In this document: positions 37,384-46,671 of the stretch, piece after piece
How the letters are laid out: each line of letters opens with the position of its first letter
How positions within the stretch are numbered: position 1 is the first letter of the stretch
Program-made: the position numbers and the translations under genes
The notes under the pieces: model-generated
Told to the model about the DNA's origin: nothing
Database searches by the model: none
Seen by the model: the letters and a program-made list of their open reading frames with translations, nothing else
Assembly: GCA_963663845.2 (NCBI GenBank)
Contig: OY760650.2
Location: 434,001-498,000, forward strand
Direction: 5' to 3'
From: Versatilivorator sp963663845
GTDB taxonomy: Bacteria > Acidobacteriota > Terriglobia > Versatilivoradales > Versatilivoraceae
DNA length: 64,000 nt

Positions 37384-39609
37384 TCAAGCCCGGCAATGCA
37401 CCACCTTCAAGCTGCGCGGCGGGATCTGAAGCGAGAATGCGCCGTCGGCCACGCTCAGTGGGCTCTTTTGGATCAAGTCCTCGGCCCGGCCCGGCTGATC
37501 CGCCAGGGCCACGCGCACCTCGGCTGCCGCATTCTCCAGGTTGAGGACGAACACCAGGCTGCCGCCGGCCGGCGACTCCCGGGTCAGGGCAATCACCTTG
37601 CTCCCCCGGGTCGACAGGGGCCGGCGCACCCCGGCAGCCTCCAGAAAGGGTTCTAGCAAGGCCATGGGGGCCACGCCGTCCAGAGCATGCCCGGCCGGCA
37701 GGTCGGTGAGAACGGCTTCGGGAAGTCCCCCGAAGGCGGCTCCGATGGGAACCGTCAGCCAGGTGAATCCCCCGTCGGCGGTCTGCACCCCCACCACTTC
37801 CCTGCCGAAGCGGGCGACGGCGCGGGTACTGCCCTGAGGCTCCAGGCTGGCGTAGTTGCAAGCCTGCTCGACGGTGAATTCCCCGAAATCGGTCTGGATC
37901 CGGTCCCGCCCCTCGCTCAGGTCCAGGGCGTCGATGCGCGAGTGGTCCAGCACCTGGACCCCCAGCAACTCCGTCAGCCCTTCGGGGGGATTGTAGCTGA
38001 ACCTTCCCGTGGGCGCGTTGGTTCCCAGGATCCCGTCGGCAAACAGGTGGATCTCGGGGTGGTCCCGCCGAACCCGGTGGATCTTGTCGATCGTCGACTC
38101 GGTCAGCAACATCAGGCTGGGCAGAAATACCAGCTTGTAGCCCGACCAGTCCATCCGGGTGGTCACCAGGTCCACCGGAATGTTGTTCTCCCACAGGCTG
38201 CGGTGAATGCCGCGGATGAAGCGCAACTGCTGCCCCTTGGCGTTCTCCATCTCCATGATGATGGCGTTGTCGCTGTCGTAGGCTATGGCCACCTCGGCCC
38301 GCGGGATCTTCAGCGGCAGGTGGGACTGGATGGATCGAATGGACCCGATGGCCTTTTCGATGGCCTTGAGCTGCGGCAGGGGCTTGCCGCTCATGGTCAC
38401 CAGGTTGAGCCCCGGCGCCTCGTGGGTTCCGTATTCGGGGCGGTACTGCCAGAAGATGGCTCCCTTGGCGCCATAGATCAGGCCCATCCACAGGCACATG
38501 GCCAGGTCCTCGGGCAGTGTCTGCTTCCGATAGGTCATGCCGCCGTGGTAGAAACCCGAATAGATCTCGGTGTACCACCACTGGTGGTTCTTTCCCACCG
38601 CCCGAGACCACTGGCTGGCATAGGCGATGTTGCTGTACTGATAGGGGTCCTCGCTGGCGAACAGGTTGGTGCTGTGGGAGGCAAAACCCCAACTGTCGCA
38701 CTCCTGGGCGCATCGCTCGTCCAGCGGGTTGTTGTAGCGGAAACCGTGGCTGTGCAGCTCATGCTCGGGATCCAGGCTGCGCACGATCTCCACCTGCCAT
38801 TTCAGGATCTGGGCCACGTTCTCGTAGAGGAACTGCCGGAACAGCAGCATGGCCATGAGCAGGTTCTTGGACTGCGGAGCCGCTACGTCCTCCCAGGTCC
38901 GGTACCGCATCCCCAGGCGCCGGCTCAACTGCTCCAGGGTGAAGCGCTGTTTCAGCCACTGCCGGTACTTGGCTCGGGTATGGACGCAGTAGCAGCTCCA
39001 TCCGGGCCGGTTCACGTCGCTGCCCATCCCCTGAAGCCCGGGACCGTCCCAGACCACCCACATGCCCATGGACGGCGAATCCTTGTAGCGGTTGACCACC
39101 ACCCGCAGCACCTCTTCGGCGTAGACCTTCCACATGGGATGGTCGAAACAGTGTCGATTGCCTCCCTGCACGCCGGCGGAGTTGGCGAAGGGCTCGGCCA
39201 CTTCCCCGGTGTGGTAGACCACCCGCATGTCGGGGTGCTTGCGCATCATCCAGTCGGGACAGGCCATGTGGGTCGACAGCGTGAAGTCGAAGATGACTTT
39301 CAAGCCGTGCTTGGCCGCCAGCTCGAACATGCGGTCGAAGTCGCCGAGCTCGATCTTGCCCGGCTCCGGAGCCATCCAGTTCCAGGAGGTGAAGGTCCTG
39401 ACCGAGTCGAAGCCGGCCCTCTTGATGGCGGCGAAGTCCTCGTCCCACATCTCCATGGGAGGCATGGGGGCGCGGTAGTACTCCACGCCCACATGGTAGT
39501 TGAAGGTCTCGTCCGACTTGACGGGGGAGGCGGCCGGCGGCGAGGCCCAAGCCAGCCCGCCGGAGGCGGTCACGGCTCCGGAGACTTCCAGGAACTTTCT
39601 GCGGTTCAC
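37384..39609 (-). CDS. GH42-like beta-galactosidase family protein with altered acid/base site
   Basis: A 741-residue protein starting at GTG 39609, where GGGGAGG lies 7 bp upstream; the ATG at 39633 has no ribosome site. VNRRKFLEVSGAVTASGG is a Tat signal. The TIM barrel fits glycoside hydrolase family 42 (VGVEYYRAPMPPMEMWDED near residue 40, then WNWMAPEPGKIELGDFDRMF). The nucleophile glutamate is kept in WWYTEIYSG (E348). The usual acid/base motif (NEY) is replaced by VVWDGPG (D188, G189). The later domains resemble the GH42 trimerisation and beta-sandwich regions. Substrate and activity are uncertain. It heads a minus-strand run that continues to 29856. Confidence 0.78.
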   Translation of the reverse strand: MNRRKFLEVSGAVTASGGLAWASPPAASPVKSDETFNYHVGVEYYRAPMPPMEMWDEDFAAIKRAGFDSVRTFTSWNWMAPEPGKIELGDFDRMFELAAKHGLKVIFDFTLSTHMACPDWMMRKHPDMRVVYHTGEVAEPFANSAGVQGGNRHCFDHPMWKVYAEEVLRVVVNRYKDSPSMGMWVVWDGPGLQGMGSDVNRPGWSCYCVHTRAKYRQWLKQRFTLEQLSRRLGMRYRTWEDVAAPQSKNLLMAMLLFRQFLYENVAQILKWQVEIVRSLDPEHELHSHGFRYNNPLDERCAQECDSWGFASHSTNLFASEDPYQYSNIAYASQWSRAVGKNHQWWYTEIYSGFYHGGMTYRKQTLPEDLAMCLWMGLIYGAKGAIFWQYRPEYGTHEAPGLNLVTMSGKPLPQLKAIEKAIGSIRSIQSHLPLKIPRAEVAIAYDSDNAIIMEMENAKGQQLRFIRGIHRSLWENNIPVDLVTTRMDWSGYKLVFLPSLMLLTESTIDKIHRVRRDHPEIHLFADGILGTNAPTGRFSYNPPEGLTELLGVQVLDHSRIDALDLSEGRDRIQTDFGEFTVEQACNYASLEPQGSTRAVARFGREVVGVQTADGGFTWLTVPIGAAFGGLPEAVLTDLPAGHALDGVAPMALLEPFLEAAGVRRPLSTRGSKVIALTRESPAGGSLVFVLNLENAAAEVRVALADQPGRAEDLIQKSPLSVADGAFSLQIPPRSLKVVHCRA

Positions 39610-39791
39610 AGGGAATCCTCCCCAGAGTTTCAATCAGTCGAGGGCATTCATGCTATGGGCGCCGTTCGGGAATGTCAATGCCTGGGCGTCGCCGTCCCTT
39701 CCGGCCATTTTGGGGCTGCTCCCCGGGGATTTTGGTTGTAGAATGAGCGGGTTCAGTCAATCCGAATCTCACCCTGATTCCCGGAGCGTTC

Positions 39792-40541
39792 ATGAAAATG
39801 TGCCAAAGATTCTGCTTCCTCCTTCTCGGCCTTGCCCTGGTCCTTCTCCCCACCGCGGCATTCGATCCGCTCTCCGCTTCCTCCCAAGGCTGGCGGACGC
39901 TGGTCGACGGCCAGAGCCTGGAGGGCTGGCAGGCCCAGGACCCCTCCAAGCCCCACGAGTGGCGCACGGCCAAGGCGGTTCACCTGGCCGGGAAGGAAAA
40001 CCGCTTCTTCATGGCCGAGCCCGGCAAGGGGATCTTCGTCAACGGCAAGACCGGCAGGACCCAGAACCTGGTCACGCTGGAAAAATTCGGCGACGTGGAA
40101 GTTCACGTCGAGTTCAACGTGTCCTACAAGTCCAACTCGGGAGTCTTCCTGATGGGACTCTACGAAGTGCAGGTGCAGGACGACTACGGCAGGCCGGACA
40201 TCCACTTCTCCATGTCGGGAGGCTTCTACGCGCGAAAAATCAACGACGAGTGGATCGGAGGCACGCCTCCCCGCATGAACGCCTGCAAGCCCCCCGGACA
40301 GTGGCAGGCCTTCGACATCAAGTTCCGGGCGCCCCGCTTCGATGCCGACGGGAAGAAGATCGAGAACGCCAGGTTCCTGGAAGTCAGGTACAACGGGCAG
40401 GTTGTCCACGAAAACGTCGAGATGGAAGGCCCCAACAGCGCCCACATGCCCATCCCGGAGGCCCCCAAGGGCCCCTTGATGCTGCAGGGCGACCATGGCC
40501 CGGTGGCCTACCGCAACGTGCGCATTCGGCCCCTGAAGTAA
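39792..40541 (+). CDS. DUF1080 (3-keto-disaccharide hydrolase-like) protein
   Basis: A 249-residue exported protein. The signal peptide has the core CFLLLGLALVLLPTAA. The rest is one DUF1080 domain, a concanavalin-like jelly roll: GWRTLVDGQSLEGWQ near residue 33, VEVHVEFNVSYKSNSGVF near 105, and a C-terminal GPLMLQGDHGPVAYRNVRI. Members bind or hydrolyse 3-keto sugars in Bacteroidota and Planctomycetota. It lies 96 bp upstream of the second PSD1-DUF1501 pair on the same strand, so the three genes may form one operon. Confidence 0.85.
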   Translation: MKMCQRFCFLLLGLALVLLPTAAFDPLSASSQGWRTLVDGQSLEGWQAQDPSKPHEWRTAKAVHLAGKENRFFMAEPGKGIFVNGKTGRTQNLVTLEKFGDVEVHVEFNVSYKSNSGVFLMGLYEVQVQDDYGRPDIHFSMSGGFYARKINDEWIGGTPPRMNACKPPGQWQAFDIKFRAPRFDADGKKIENARFLEVRYNGQVVHENVEMEGPNSAHMPIPEAPKGPLMLQGDHGPVAYRNVRIRPLK

Positions 40542-40637
40542 CCTTCCGCCCGTTGAGGAGGTCTGCGACCAACTGCCCGCTTCTTCCGCTCCCAACAGGA
40601 GCGACCCGGCCGAGTCCCGCAAGCGGGAGATCGAGGC

Positions 40638-43600
40638 GTGCTGGAAATGGAGATTGGCACTGTCAGAAAAGATGGGTTGCGGAGCAGGGAGCGCCGCGCG
40701 CGCTCTACCTCGGCCCTGCGGCCGGCAACCGGCCTGGCGGCCACCCTGCTCCTGGTCCTGGCCGGCCTGACGCCGCTCCAAGCGGCCCCGGCGGCCACTT
40801 CGGAACCGGCTTCCCCTGCCCCTGCTCCCGAGTTTCAGACCGACCTGCTTCCCATCCTTCGCACCCACTGCCTGCGCTGCCACAACTCCGAAGCCCGGCT
40901 GGCCGGCCTGGACCTGAGCACGGAAGCCGCCCTTTTCCAGGGCAGCGCCTCGGGCAGCGTCCTGGCTCCCGGTCGTCCCCAGGAGAGCCCGCTTTACCGG
41001 ATGGTCCACAAGGGACTGATGCCGCCGGACAAACAGACGGCGCCTTCGCCTTTGGAGATGGACATCCTCCGGGACTGGATCAGTTCGTTGCCTGTCCCCG
41101 GCTCGACCGGGCGCCCGCCTGCCTCCCAATCTCAGCTTCCAACGGTCAGCCAGCGGGACGTCATCCCCCTGATGCTGCTGCACTGCACCGCCTGCCACGG
41201 CCAGCGCATCCAGGAGGCGGGCCTGGACCTTCGCAGCAGGGCGTCCATGCTGAAAGGGGGCCAATCGGGTCCGGCCATGGCGCCCGGCAAGCCCGAAGAG
41301 AGCCTGATCGTGCAGCGGATCCGGGCCCGGGAAATGCCTCCCAGCGAACGGGAGGTGGAGGCCAGCCTGCGGCCCATGAGCGCCCGGGGGCTGGAGCAGC
41401 TCGTCCGCTGGATCGCCCTGGGCGCCCCGGAAGTGAACGGAGAGGATCGGGATGAAGAGAACGGGGCCGATCCGCTGGTGAGCGAGGAAGACCGCCGCTT
41501 CTGGTCCTTCCAGCCGCCGAGAGCGACCGCGCCGCCCCTGTCGCACTCGGCCGAGCCGTCCCGGCTGCGCAACCCGGTGGATGCCTTCATTGCCGCCAGG
41601 CTGCGGGAAAAAGGGCTTCGCCTCTCGCCCGAGGCCGACCGCCTGACCCTGATCCGGCGCGCCAGCTTCGACCTGACGGGACTGCCGCCGGAACCCGAAG
41701 AGGTCCGGCGGTTCCTTTCCGACCCGGATCCCGCCGCCTACGAGGCCCTCATCGAGCGGCTGCTGGACTCACCCCGCTACGGCGAGCGCTGGGGCCGGCA
41801 CTGGCTGGATCTGGTGGGCTATTCCGACCGCCGCCACGCCTGGCGCTACCGGGACTACGTCATTCGCTCGCTCAACGCCGGCAAGCCCTACGACCGCTTC
41901 CTGCTGGAGCAACTGGCCGGCGACGAGCTGGCCGACCTGTCCGGGAAGCCCGTCCTCACCCGGGAAGCCATGGACAACCTGGTCGCCACCGGTTTCCTGA
42001 GAATGGTGAACGACCAGACCGGCAACCGCCTGACCAACTTCGTGTCCCATCGCCTCCAGGTCATCAGCGAGCAGATCCAGATCTTCAGCTCCAGCCTGCT
42101 GGGCCTGACCGTGGGCTGCGCCCGCTGCCACAACCACAAGTTCGACCCCATCCCGCAGCGGGACTACTACCGGCTGGCCGCCCTCTTCAAAGGGGCCTTC
42201 GACGAACACGACTGGCTGCCCCCGGCCATTACCGATGATCCCAACCGCCCCATGCTGGCCAGGGAAACACGGGAGCTGCCCTACTTCACCCCGATGGCCA
42301 ATCCCTTCCGGCTCCATGAAGAGAGCGCCCGGCGCCAATCCCACAACGGCAGGATCAACGGCGAAATCGAATCCCTGCAAGCCGCGCTCAAGCAGAAGGC
42401 CAAGCCGGTGGAGGAAAGGTTCATCAACCTGAGGCTGGCCGAGCTGCCCGAGGAGCTTCGGCCGGACCTGCGCGCCATGCTGGATACCCCACCGGAGGAC
42501 CGAACCCCGGCCCAAAAGGCGTTGGCCGCCAAGTATGAGCAGGGTCTGAAGATTCGATTCAGCGACCTGGAAGACCTCGATGCGGACTACCGCAAGGCAT
42601 CGGAGGAAACCGCCGGGAAGCTCAGGCTGCTGAGAGCCAAGCTCAGACCCGAACCCCTGATTCGGGCCCTGTGGGACCGCGGCAGCCCTTCGCCCACCTA
42701 CATCCTGAGGCGGGGTGACCCCATGAGCCCCGGCCGCTGGGTGGAACCGGGGGTGCCGGCGGTTCTGACCCGGGGACATTCGCCGCTGGAGATCACGCCC
42801 CCCTGGGAGGGAGCGCAAAAGACCGGCCGCCGCCTGGCCCTGGCCCGCTGGCTGGTGGGCCCCGACCATCCTCTTACGGCCCGGGTCATGGTCAACCGCA
42901 TCTGGAAGCACCACTTCGGGCGGGGCATCGTCAGCACGCTGGGGAACTTCGGCCGGACCGGCGCCCGGCCGACCCATCCCGAACTGCTGGATTGGCTGGC
43001 CCTGGAGTTCATCCGGCAGGACTGGAGCCTCAAGGCCATGCACCGCCTGATCCTGACCTCGGCCACCTACCGGCAGAGCTCGAGAGTGACGCCGCTGCAT
43101 GAACGGCTGGATCCCGAGAATCTCCGTCTCTCCCGGATGCCCTTGCACCGCATGGACGCCGAGGTCCTGCGGGACACCCTTTTGCTGATCTCGGACCGCC
43201 TGGACCAGAGGCCGGGAGGACTGCCTGACCTGGTCCTGCAGCGGAAGGACGGCCTGGCCACCGCGGTACCGACCTTCGGGGGGTGGCGGCGGAGCATCTA
43301 CATCACCCAGCAGACCAGCCACCGCATGGGCGCCAGCAACCCCACCATCCTGGACACCTTCGACTTTCCCGAGATGACCCCCAACTGCCTGGAGCGGGTC
43401 GAATCCACGGTGGTGCCCCAGGCCCTGCACCTGCTGAACGACCCCACCGTGCGGGAGCTGGCCGATTCCCTGGCCGAGAGGGTGCAGGGAGAGGCCGGCG
43501 GCGACCCGGCCCGACGGATCGAACAGGCCTACTGGACGGTGCTCAACCGGCCGCCGACCTCAGAGGAGCAATCCGTCAGCCGGCAAGCGTTGGAGACTTT

Positions 43601-43706
43601 GGAAAAAGCCCTGGAGAACGCCGGGGAAAGGGATGTTGCCGGACAGGCGCTTGCCAAGTTCTGTCATACTCTCTTGAACTCGGCTGGGTTCCTCTATATC
43701 GATTGA
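40638..43706 (+). CDS. PSD1 family protein with two PSCyt1 haem domains, DUF1549 and DUF1553 (second copy)
   Basis: A 1022-residue exported protein starting at GTG 40638 (GGGAGA upstream). A basic stretch leads to a signal core (GLAATLLLVLAGLTPLQA). The two haem sites are HCLRCHN and HCTACHG, and both PSCyt1 domains end in LMPPDK- and EMPPSE-type loops. DUF1549 (DLTGLPPEPEEVRRFL) and DUF1553 (HPLTARVMVNRIWKHHFGRG) follow. It is much closer to the third copy at 58668 than to the first at 11452. The DUF1501 gene follows within 60 bp. DUF1080 upstream ties the trio to sugar breakdown. Confidence 0.88.
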   Translation: MLEMEIGTVRKDGLRSRERRARSTSALRPATGLAATLLLVLAGLTPLQAAPAATSEPASPAPAPEFQTDLLPILRTHCLRCHNSEARLAGLDLSTEAALFQGSASGSVLAPGRPQESPLYRMVHKGLMPPDKQTAPSPLEMDILRDWISSLPVPGSTGRPPASQSQLPTVSQRDVIPLMLLHCTACHGQRIQEAGLDLRSRASMLKGGQSGPAMAPGKPEESLIVQRIRAREMPPSEREVEASLRPMSARGLEQLVRWIALGAPEVNGEDRDEENGADPLVSEEDRRFWSFQPPRATAPPLSHSAEPSRLRNPVDAFIAARLREKGLRLSPEADRLTLIRRASFDLTGLPPEPEEVRRFLSDPDPAAYEALIERLLDSPRYGERWGRHWLDLVGYSDRRHAWRYRDYVIRSLNAGKPYDRFLLEQLAGDELADLSGKPVLTREAMDNLVATGFLRMVNDQTGNRLTNFVSHRLQVISEQIQIFSSSLLGLTVGCARCHNHKFDPIPQRDYYRLAALFKGAFDEHDWLPPAITDDPNRPMLARETRELPYFTPMANPFRLHEESARRQSHNGRINGEIESLQAALKQKAKPVEERFINLRLAELPEELRPDLRAMLDTPPEDRTPAQKALAAKYEQGLKIRFSDLEDLDADYRKASEETAGKLRLLRAKLRPEPLIRALWDRGSPSPTYILRRGDPMSPGRWVEPGVPAVLTRGHSPLEITPPWEGAQKTGRRLALARWLVGPDHPLTARVMVNRIWKHHFGRGIVSTLGNFGRTGARPTHPELLDWLALEFIRQDWSLKAMHRLILTSATYRQSSRVTPLHERLDPENLRLSRMPLHRMDAEVLRDTLLLISDRLDQRPGGLPDLVLQRKDGLATAVPTFGGWRRSIYITQQTSHRMGASNPTILDTFDFPEMTPNCLERVESTVVPQALHLLNDPTVRELADSLAERVQGEAGGDPARRIEQAYWTVLNRPPTSEEQSVSRQALETLEKALENAGERDVAGQALAKFCHTLLNSAGFLYID

Positions 43707-43766
43707 CCCGGCTTGGCCCCGGAGGCGCGGCCTCGGGCAGCGCCGGCCTCCAACAGGGTAGACCTC

Positions 43767-45284
43767 ATGCATCTTCATTCCCTCGGAAAACCGCCAATGG
43801 GACAGCTTCTCTCCCGCCGCGGCTTCTTCTCCAACATGACCGACGGAATCGCGGGTGCGGCCCTGGCCTACCTGTTCAACCGGGAGCTGTTTGCAGACGC
43901 CTCCCCGCCCGACGACCGAAAAGCTGCCCCCGCCGGGCGGGTGTATGACCTCAAGCCCCGCCGCCCCCATTTCGAGCCCAGGGCCAAGGCCGTCATTCAC
44001 TTCTTCATGAACGGCGGCCCCAGCCAGATGGACCTGTTCGACCCCAAGCCCCTGCTGGACAAGCATCACGGACAGCCCTACCTGGACAAGATGGCCGCCG
44101 CCGACGTGCAGGACCTCGAAGATGCCGGGGCCTTGATGCGCAGTCCCTTCAAGTTCGCCCGCCAGGGGCAGTCGGGCACCTGGCTGTCGGAGCTCCTGCC
44201 CCACCTGGCCGGCCAGGTGGACGAGCTGGCCTTCATCCGCTCCATGGTCACCACCACGCCCGATCACGGGGGCGCCTGCTTCATGGCCAACTCGGGCCAG
44301 ATGTTCCCGGGCCAGCCCAGCCTGGGCTCCTGGGTGACCTACGGACTGGGCAGCGAAAGTCAGAACCTTCCCGCCTACGTGGTGCTGCAAGACCCCATGG
44401 GAGTGCCGGTGAACGGCTCGCAGGGCTGGCAGGCCGGCTACCTGCCGCCGCTCTATCAAGGAACCCCGGTGCGTTCCGTCGGGTCTCCCCTGCTGAACCT
44501 GCGTTCCGAGGTCGAGGAGCCCCGCCCCTTCCTCAAGGCCAGCCAGGAACTGTTGCGCCGGCTCGACCATATCCACAAGCGCGGCCGCCCGGGCCAGCCC
44601 CGGCTGGATGCCCGCATCGCCAGCTACGAGCTGGCGGCCCGCATGCAGTTGGCGGCCACCGACGCGCTGGACCTCTCCCGCGAAAGCCGGCAGACCCTGG
44701 ACAGGTACGGCGTGGGGGTGAAGTCCAAGTACCGGGGGCGGACACACCCCATCGGCGGACCCGACTCCTATGCCCGGCGCTGCATCATGGCCCGCCGCCT
44801 GGTGGAGCGGGGAGTGCGCTTCGTGCAGATCTATATCAACAACCAGATCTGGGACATGCACAACCACATCGAAAACGACCTTCGAGCAGCCTGCAAGAAG
44901 ACCGACCAGCCCGTCGCCGCCCTGATCCACGACCTGAAGCAGCGCGGCCTGCTGGACAGCACCCTGCTGATCTGGAACGGCGAGTTCGGACGCCTGCCCA
45001 TCGCCCAGCATGCCGACGGCAAGGACGCCGGCCGGGACCACAATCCCTACGCCTTCACGCTCTGGATGGCCGGCGGAGGAGTCAAGCCAGGAACCGTCTA
45101 CGGCGCCACCGACGACTTCGGCTACCGGGCCGTCGAAAACCCCGTCAGCGTAGCCGACTGGCACGCCACCATCCTTCACCTGCTGGGCCTCCACCACCAA
45201 GAGCTCTTCTTCGAGCGCAACGGCCTGACCGAAAAGCTCACCTCCACCCACGAACCCCGGATCGTGCGGGAAATTCTGGCGTGA
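43767..45284 (+). CDS. DUF1501 family protein, Tat-type signal (second copy)
   Basis: A 505-residue protein from ATG 43767; an in-frame TTG at 43713 is an alternative start. The N-terminus contains LLSRRGFFSNMTDGIAGAAL, a Tat-like signal. DUF1501 hallmarks are HFFMNGGPSQMDLFDPKP, TLLIWNGEFGRLP and GYRAVENPVS near the end. The C-terminal 60 residues are almost the same as those of the third copy at 57142. It is the last gene before the accessory island, and its stop at 45284 marks a sharp drop in GC content. Confidence 0.87.
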   Translation: MHLHSLGKPPMGQLLSRRGFFSNMTDGIAGAALAYLFNRELFADASPPDDRKAAPAGRVYDLKPRRPHFEPRAKAVIHFFMNGGPSQMDLFDPKPLLDKHHGQPYLDKMAAADVQDLEDAGALMRSPFKFARQGQSGTWLSELLPHLAGQVDELAFIRSMVTTTPDHGGACFMANSGQMFPGQPSLGSWVTYGLGSESQNLPAYVVLQDPMGVPVNGSQGWQAGYLPPLYQGTPVRSVGSPLLNLRSEVEEPRPFLKASQELLRRLDHIHKRGRPGQPRLDARIASYELAARMQLAATDALDLSRESRQTLDRYGVGVKSKYRGRTHPIGGPDSYARRCIMARRLVERGVRFVQIYINNQIWDMHNHIENDLRAACKKTDQPVAALIHDLKQRGLLDSTLLIWNGEFGRLPIAQHADGKDAGRDHNPYAFTLWMAGGGVKPGTVYGATDDFGYRAVENPVSVADWHATILHLLGLHHQELFFERNGLTEKLTSTHEPRIVREILA

Positions 45285-45302
45285 AAAGGTAGGGGTACAC
45301 GG

Positions 45303-45467
45303 TCAACGTTTCCGCCTCAGCTTTCTTTGCCGACGCGGAACGTCAACAATCCGCCTGTTGCCACCCGCAGTCAACCATTCGATGCAGTCCCCAAGGCTGT
45401 CTGTCCAAGCCTCGTTCGGTTCGCACGCAACTGGCTGAAATTTCTCGATCAGCGTTTCATTTTCAAA
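45303..45467 (-). pseudogene. possible C-terminal remnant of a lost gene
   Basis: A minus-strand frame of about 54 codons reads LIFENETLIEKFQPVACEPN and goes on to GNRRIVDVPRRQRKLRRKR before TGA at 45305-45303. It has a natural-looking composition but no start codon, and its upstream part runs into the methyltransferase gene on the other strand. It may be the tail of a gene cut off when the island was assembled. It could also be chance. Confidence 0.3.
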
Positions 45468-45468
45468 A

Positions 45469-46476
45469 ATGAGTACAGTTGAACAACACGGAAATGCTCT
45501 GCCGAATACCCACCCCTCACGTCTTGTAGGGAAGCCCCCCTATTTCGTGTCAGATTACGGCGCGGCCTACCTCGGTGACTCCCTTGAGCTACTCAGCGAG
45601 TTGCCCGCGTACTCCGTTAATCTTGTGGTGACTTCTCCACCCTATGCGCTGCATTTCAAGAAGGCATACGGCAACAAGGACAAGAAAGAATATGTCAAAT
45701 GGTTTCTACCGTTCGCCAAGGAAGTCCACCGCATTCTGACAGATGACGGCAGCTTCGTCCTGAACATCGGGGGAAGTTACAATCAGGGTACGCCAACCAG
45801 ATCAATCTATCATTTCAAGTTACTAATTGCCTTGATTGAAGAAATCGGGTTCCACTTGGCTCAAGAATGTTTCTGGTACAACCCCGCCAAAATGCCGATG
45901 CCAGCGGAGTGGGTTACTGTGCGGCGAATCCGTGTTCGAGATTCTGTCGAATATGTATGGTGGTTGTCCAAGACGCCTTGGCCCAAGGCCACGAATCTGA
46001 ACGTGCTCAAGGAATACAGTAAAGATATGATACGGCTGAATCGGAATGGTATTCGTGGAACGGTGCGACCCTCCGGCCATGTGATTCGACAGTCTTTCGA
46101 CAAGATCGAAAAAGGGGGGTCAATCCCGCCCAATGTTACCGAGGCGGGGCTTGCTGACCTTCCAGAAAGTATGCTCAAGATGGGCAACAACGCGGCAAAC
46201 GACGCGTATACACGTCGCTGTAAGGAAGAGGGCATCAAGATTCACCCTGCCAGGTTTCCAACGCAACTGCCGAAATTTTTCATCAAGATGCTCACGACCC
46301 AGGGCGATATCGTAGTGGATCCGTTTGCCGGTTCCAATACAACTGGTTCTGTCGCAGACGCCCTCAAGCGTCGGTGGATTGCCTATGAAGCGATTGAAGA
46401 GTATCTAAAGGCCAGCACTTTTCGATTCAAAGAAACTGAAAGCGCACTCCATCCGAGTCAGCAATCTCTTTTCTGA
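45469..46476 (+). CDS. site-specific DNA methyltransferase (beta-class, SPPY type)
   Basis: A 335-residue amino-methyltransferase. The catalytic motif TSPPY is at residues 55-59 and the SAM-binding motif DPFAGS near 284-289, the motif order of beta-class enzymes. SPPY is typical of N4-cytosine methylases but also occurs in some adenine methylases. No restriction enzyme is adjacent on the same strand. The convergent neighbour is a GmrSD-like protein. No good ribosome site precedes the ATG. GC content is clearly below that of the genes before 45285, which fits horizontal transfer. Confidence 0.85.
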   Translation: MSTVEQHGNALPNTHPSRLVGKPPYFVSDYGAAYLGDSLELLSELPAYSVNLVVTSPPYALHFKKAYGNKDKKEYVKWFLPFAKEVHRILTDDGSFVLNIGGSYNQGTPTRSIYHFKLLIALIEEIGFHLAQECFWYNPAKMPMPAEWVTVRRIRVRDSVEYVWWLSKTPWPKATNLNVLKEYSKDMIRLNRNGIRGTVRPSGHVIRQSFDKIEKGGSIPPNVTEAGLADLPESMLKMGNNAANDAYTRRCKEEGIKIHPARFPTQLPKFFIKMLTTQGDIVVDPFAGSNTTGSVADALKRRWIAYEAIEEYLKASTFRFKETESALHPSQQSLF

Positions 46477-46485
46477 TCCCGAATG

Positions 46486-46524
46486 GCCCCACTCCAAACA
46501 TTTTTGTTTTAGGGGGGGTGGGGC
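46486..46524 (+). terminator. GC-rich hairpin after the methyltransferase
   Basis: GCCCCACTCC (46486-46495) pairs with GGGGTGGGGC (46515-46524), with one G-T pair, around an AT-rich loop. No T run follows, so termination is uncertain. It could also protect the 3' end of the message. Confidence 0.4.
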
Positions 46525-46549
46525 GCTTCATTCCTCGCTGCAGGATTCT

Positions 46550-46668
46550 CTCTGTTGAAATACTGGAATAGCCATGATCGGCCGCTGCTGAATGGTATTG
46601 ATTCAATAACGTCTCCCACCCACTCTCCGCCAGCTATTCCAGTAGTTCAACAACGTCCCCAAAGCAAC
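46550..46668. repeat. palindromic element E, copy 1
   Basis: The right end, ATTCCAGTAGTTCAACAACG followed by TCCCC (to 46660) and AAAGCAACC, matches the other copies. The left end is eroded (CTGTTGAAATACTGGAATAG near 46552). The middle has GATCGGCCGCTGCTGAATGG and an inner ATTCAATAACGTCTCC. It lies between the 3' ends of the methyltransferase and the DUF262 gene. Confidence 0.8.
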
Positions 46669-46671
46669 CCT

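Noticed and set aside
37687..39741. 684-codon plus-strand frame
   Set aside because: Antisense shadow of the GH42-like gene; no recognisable domain.
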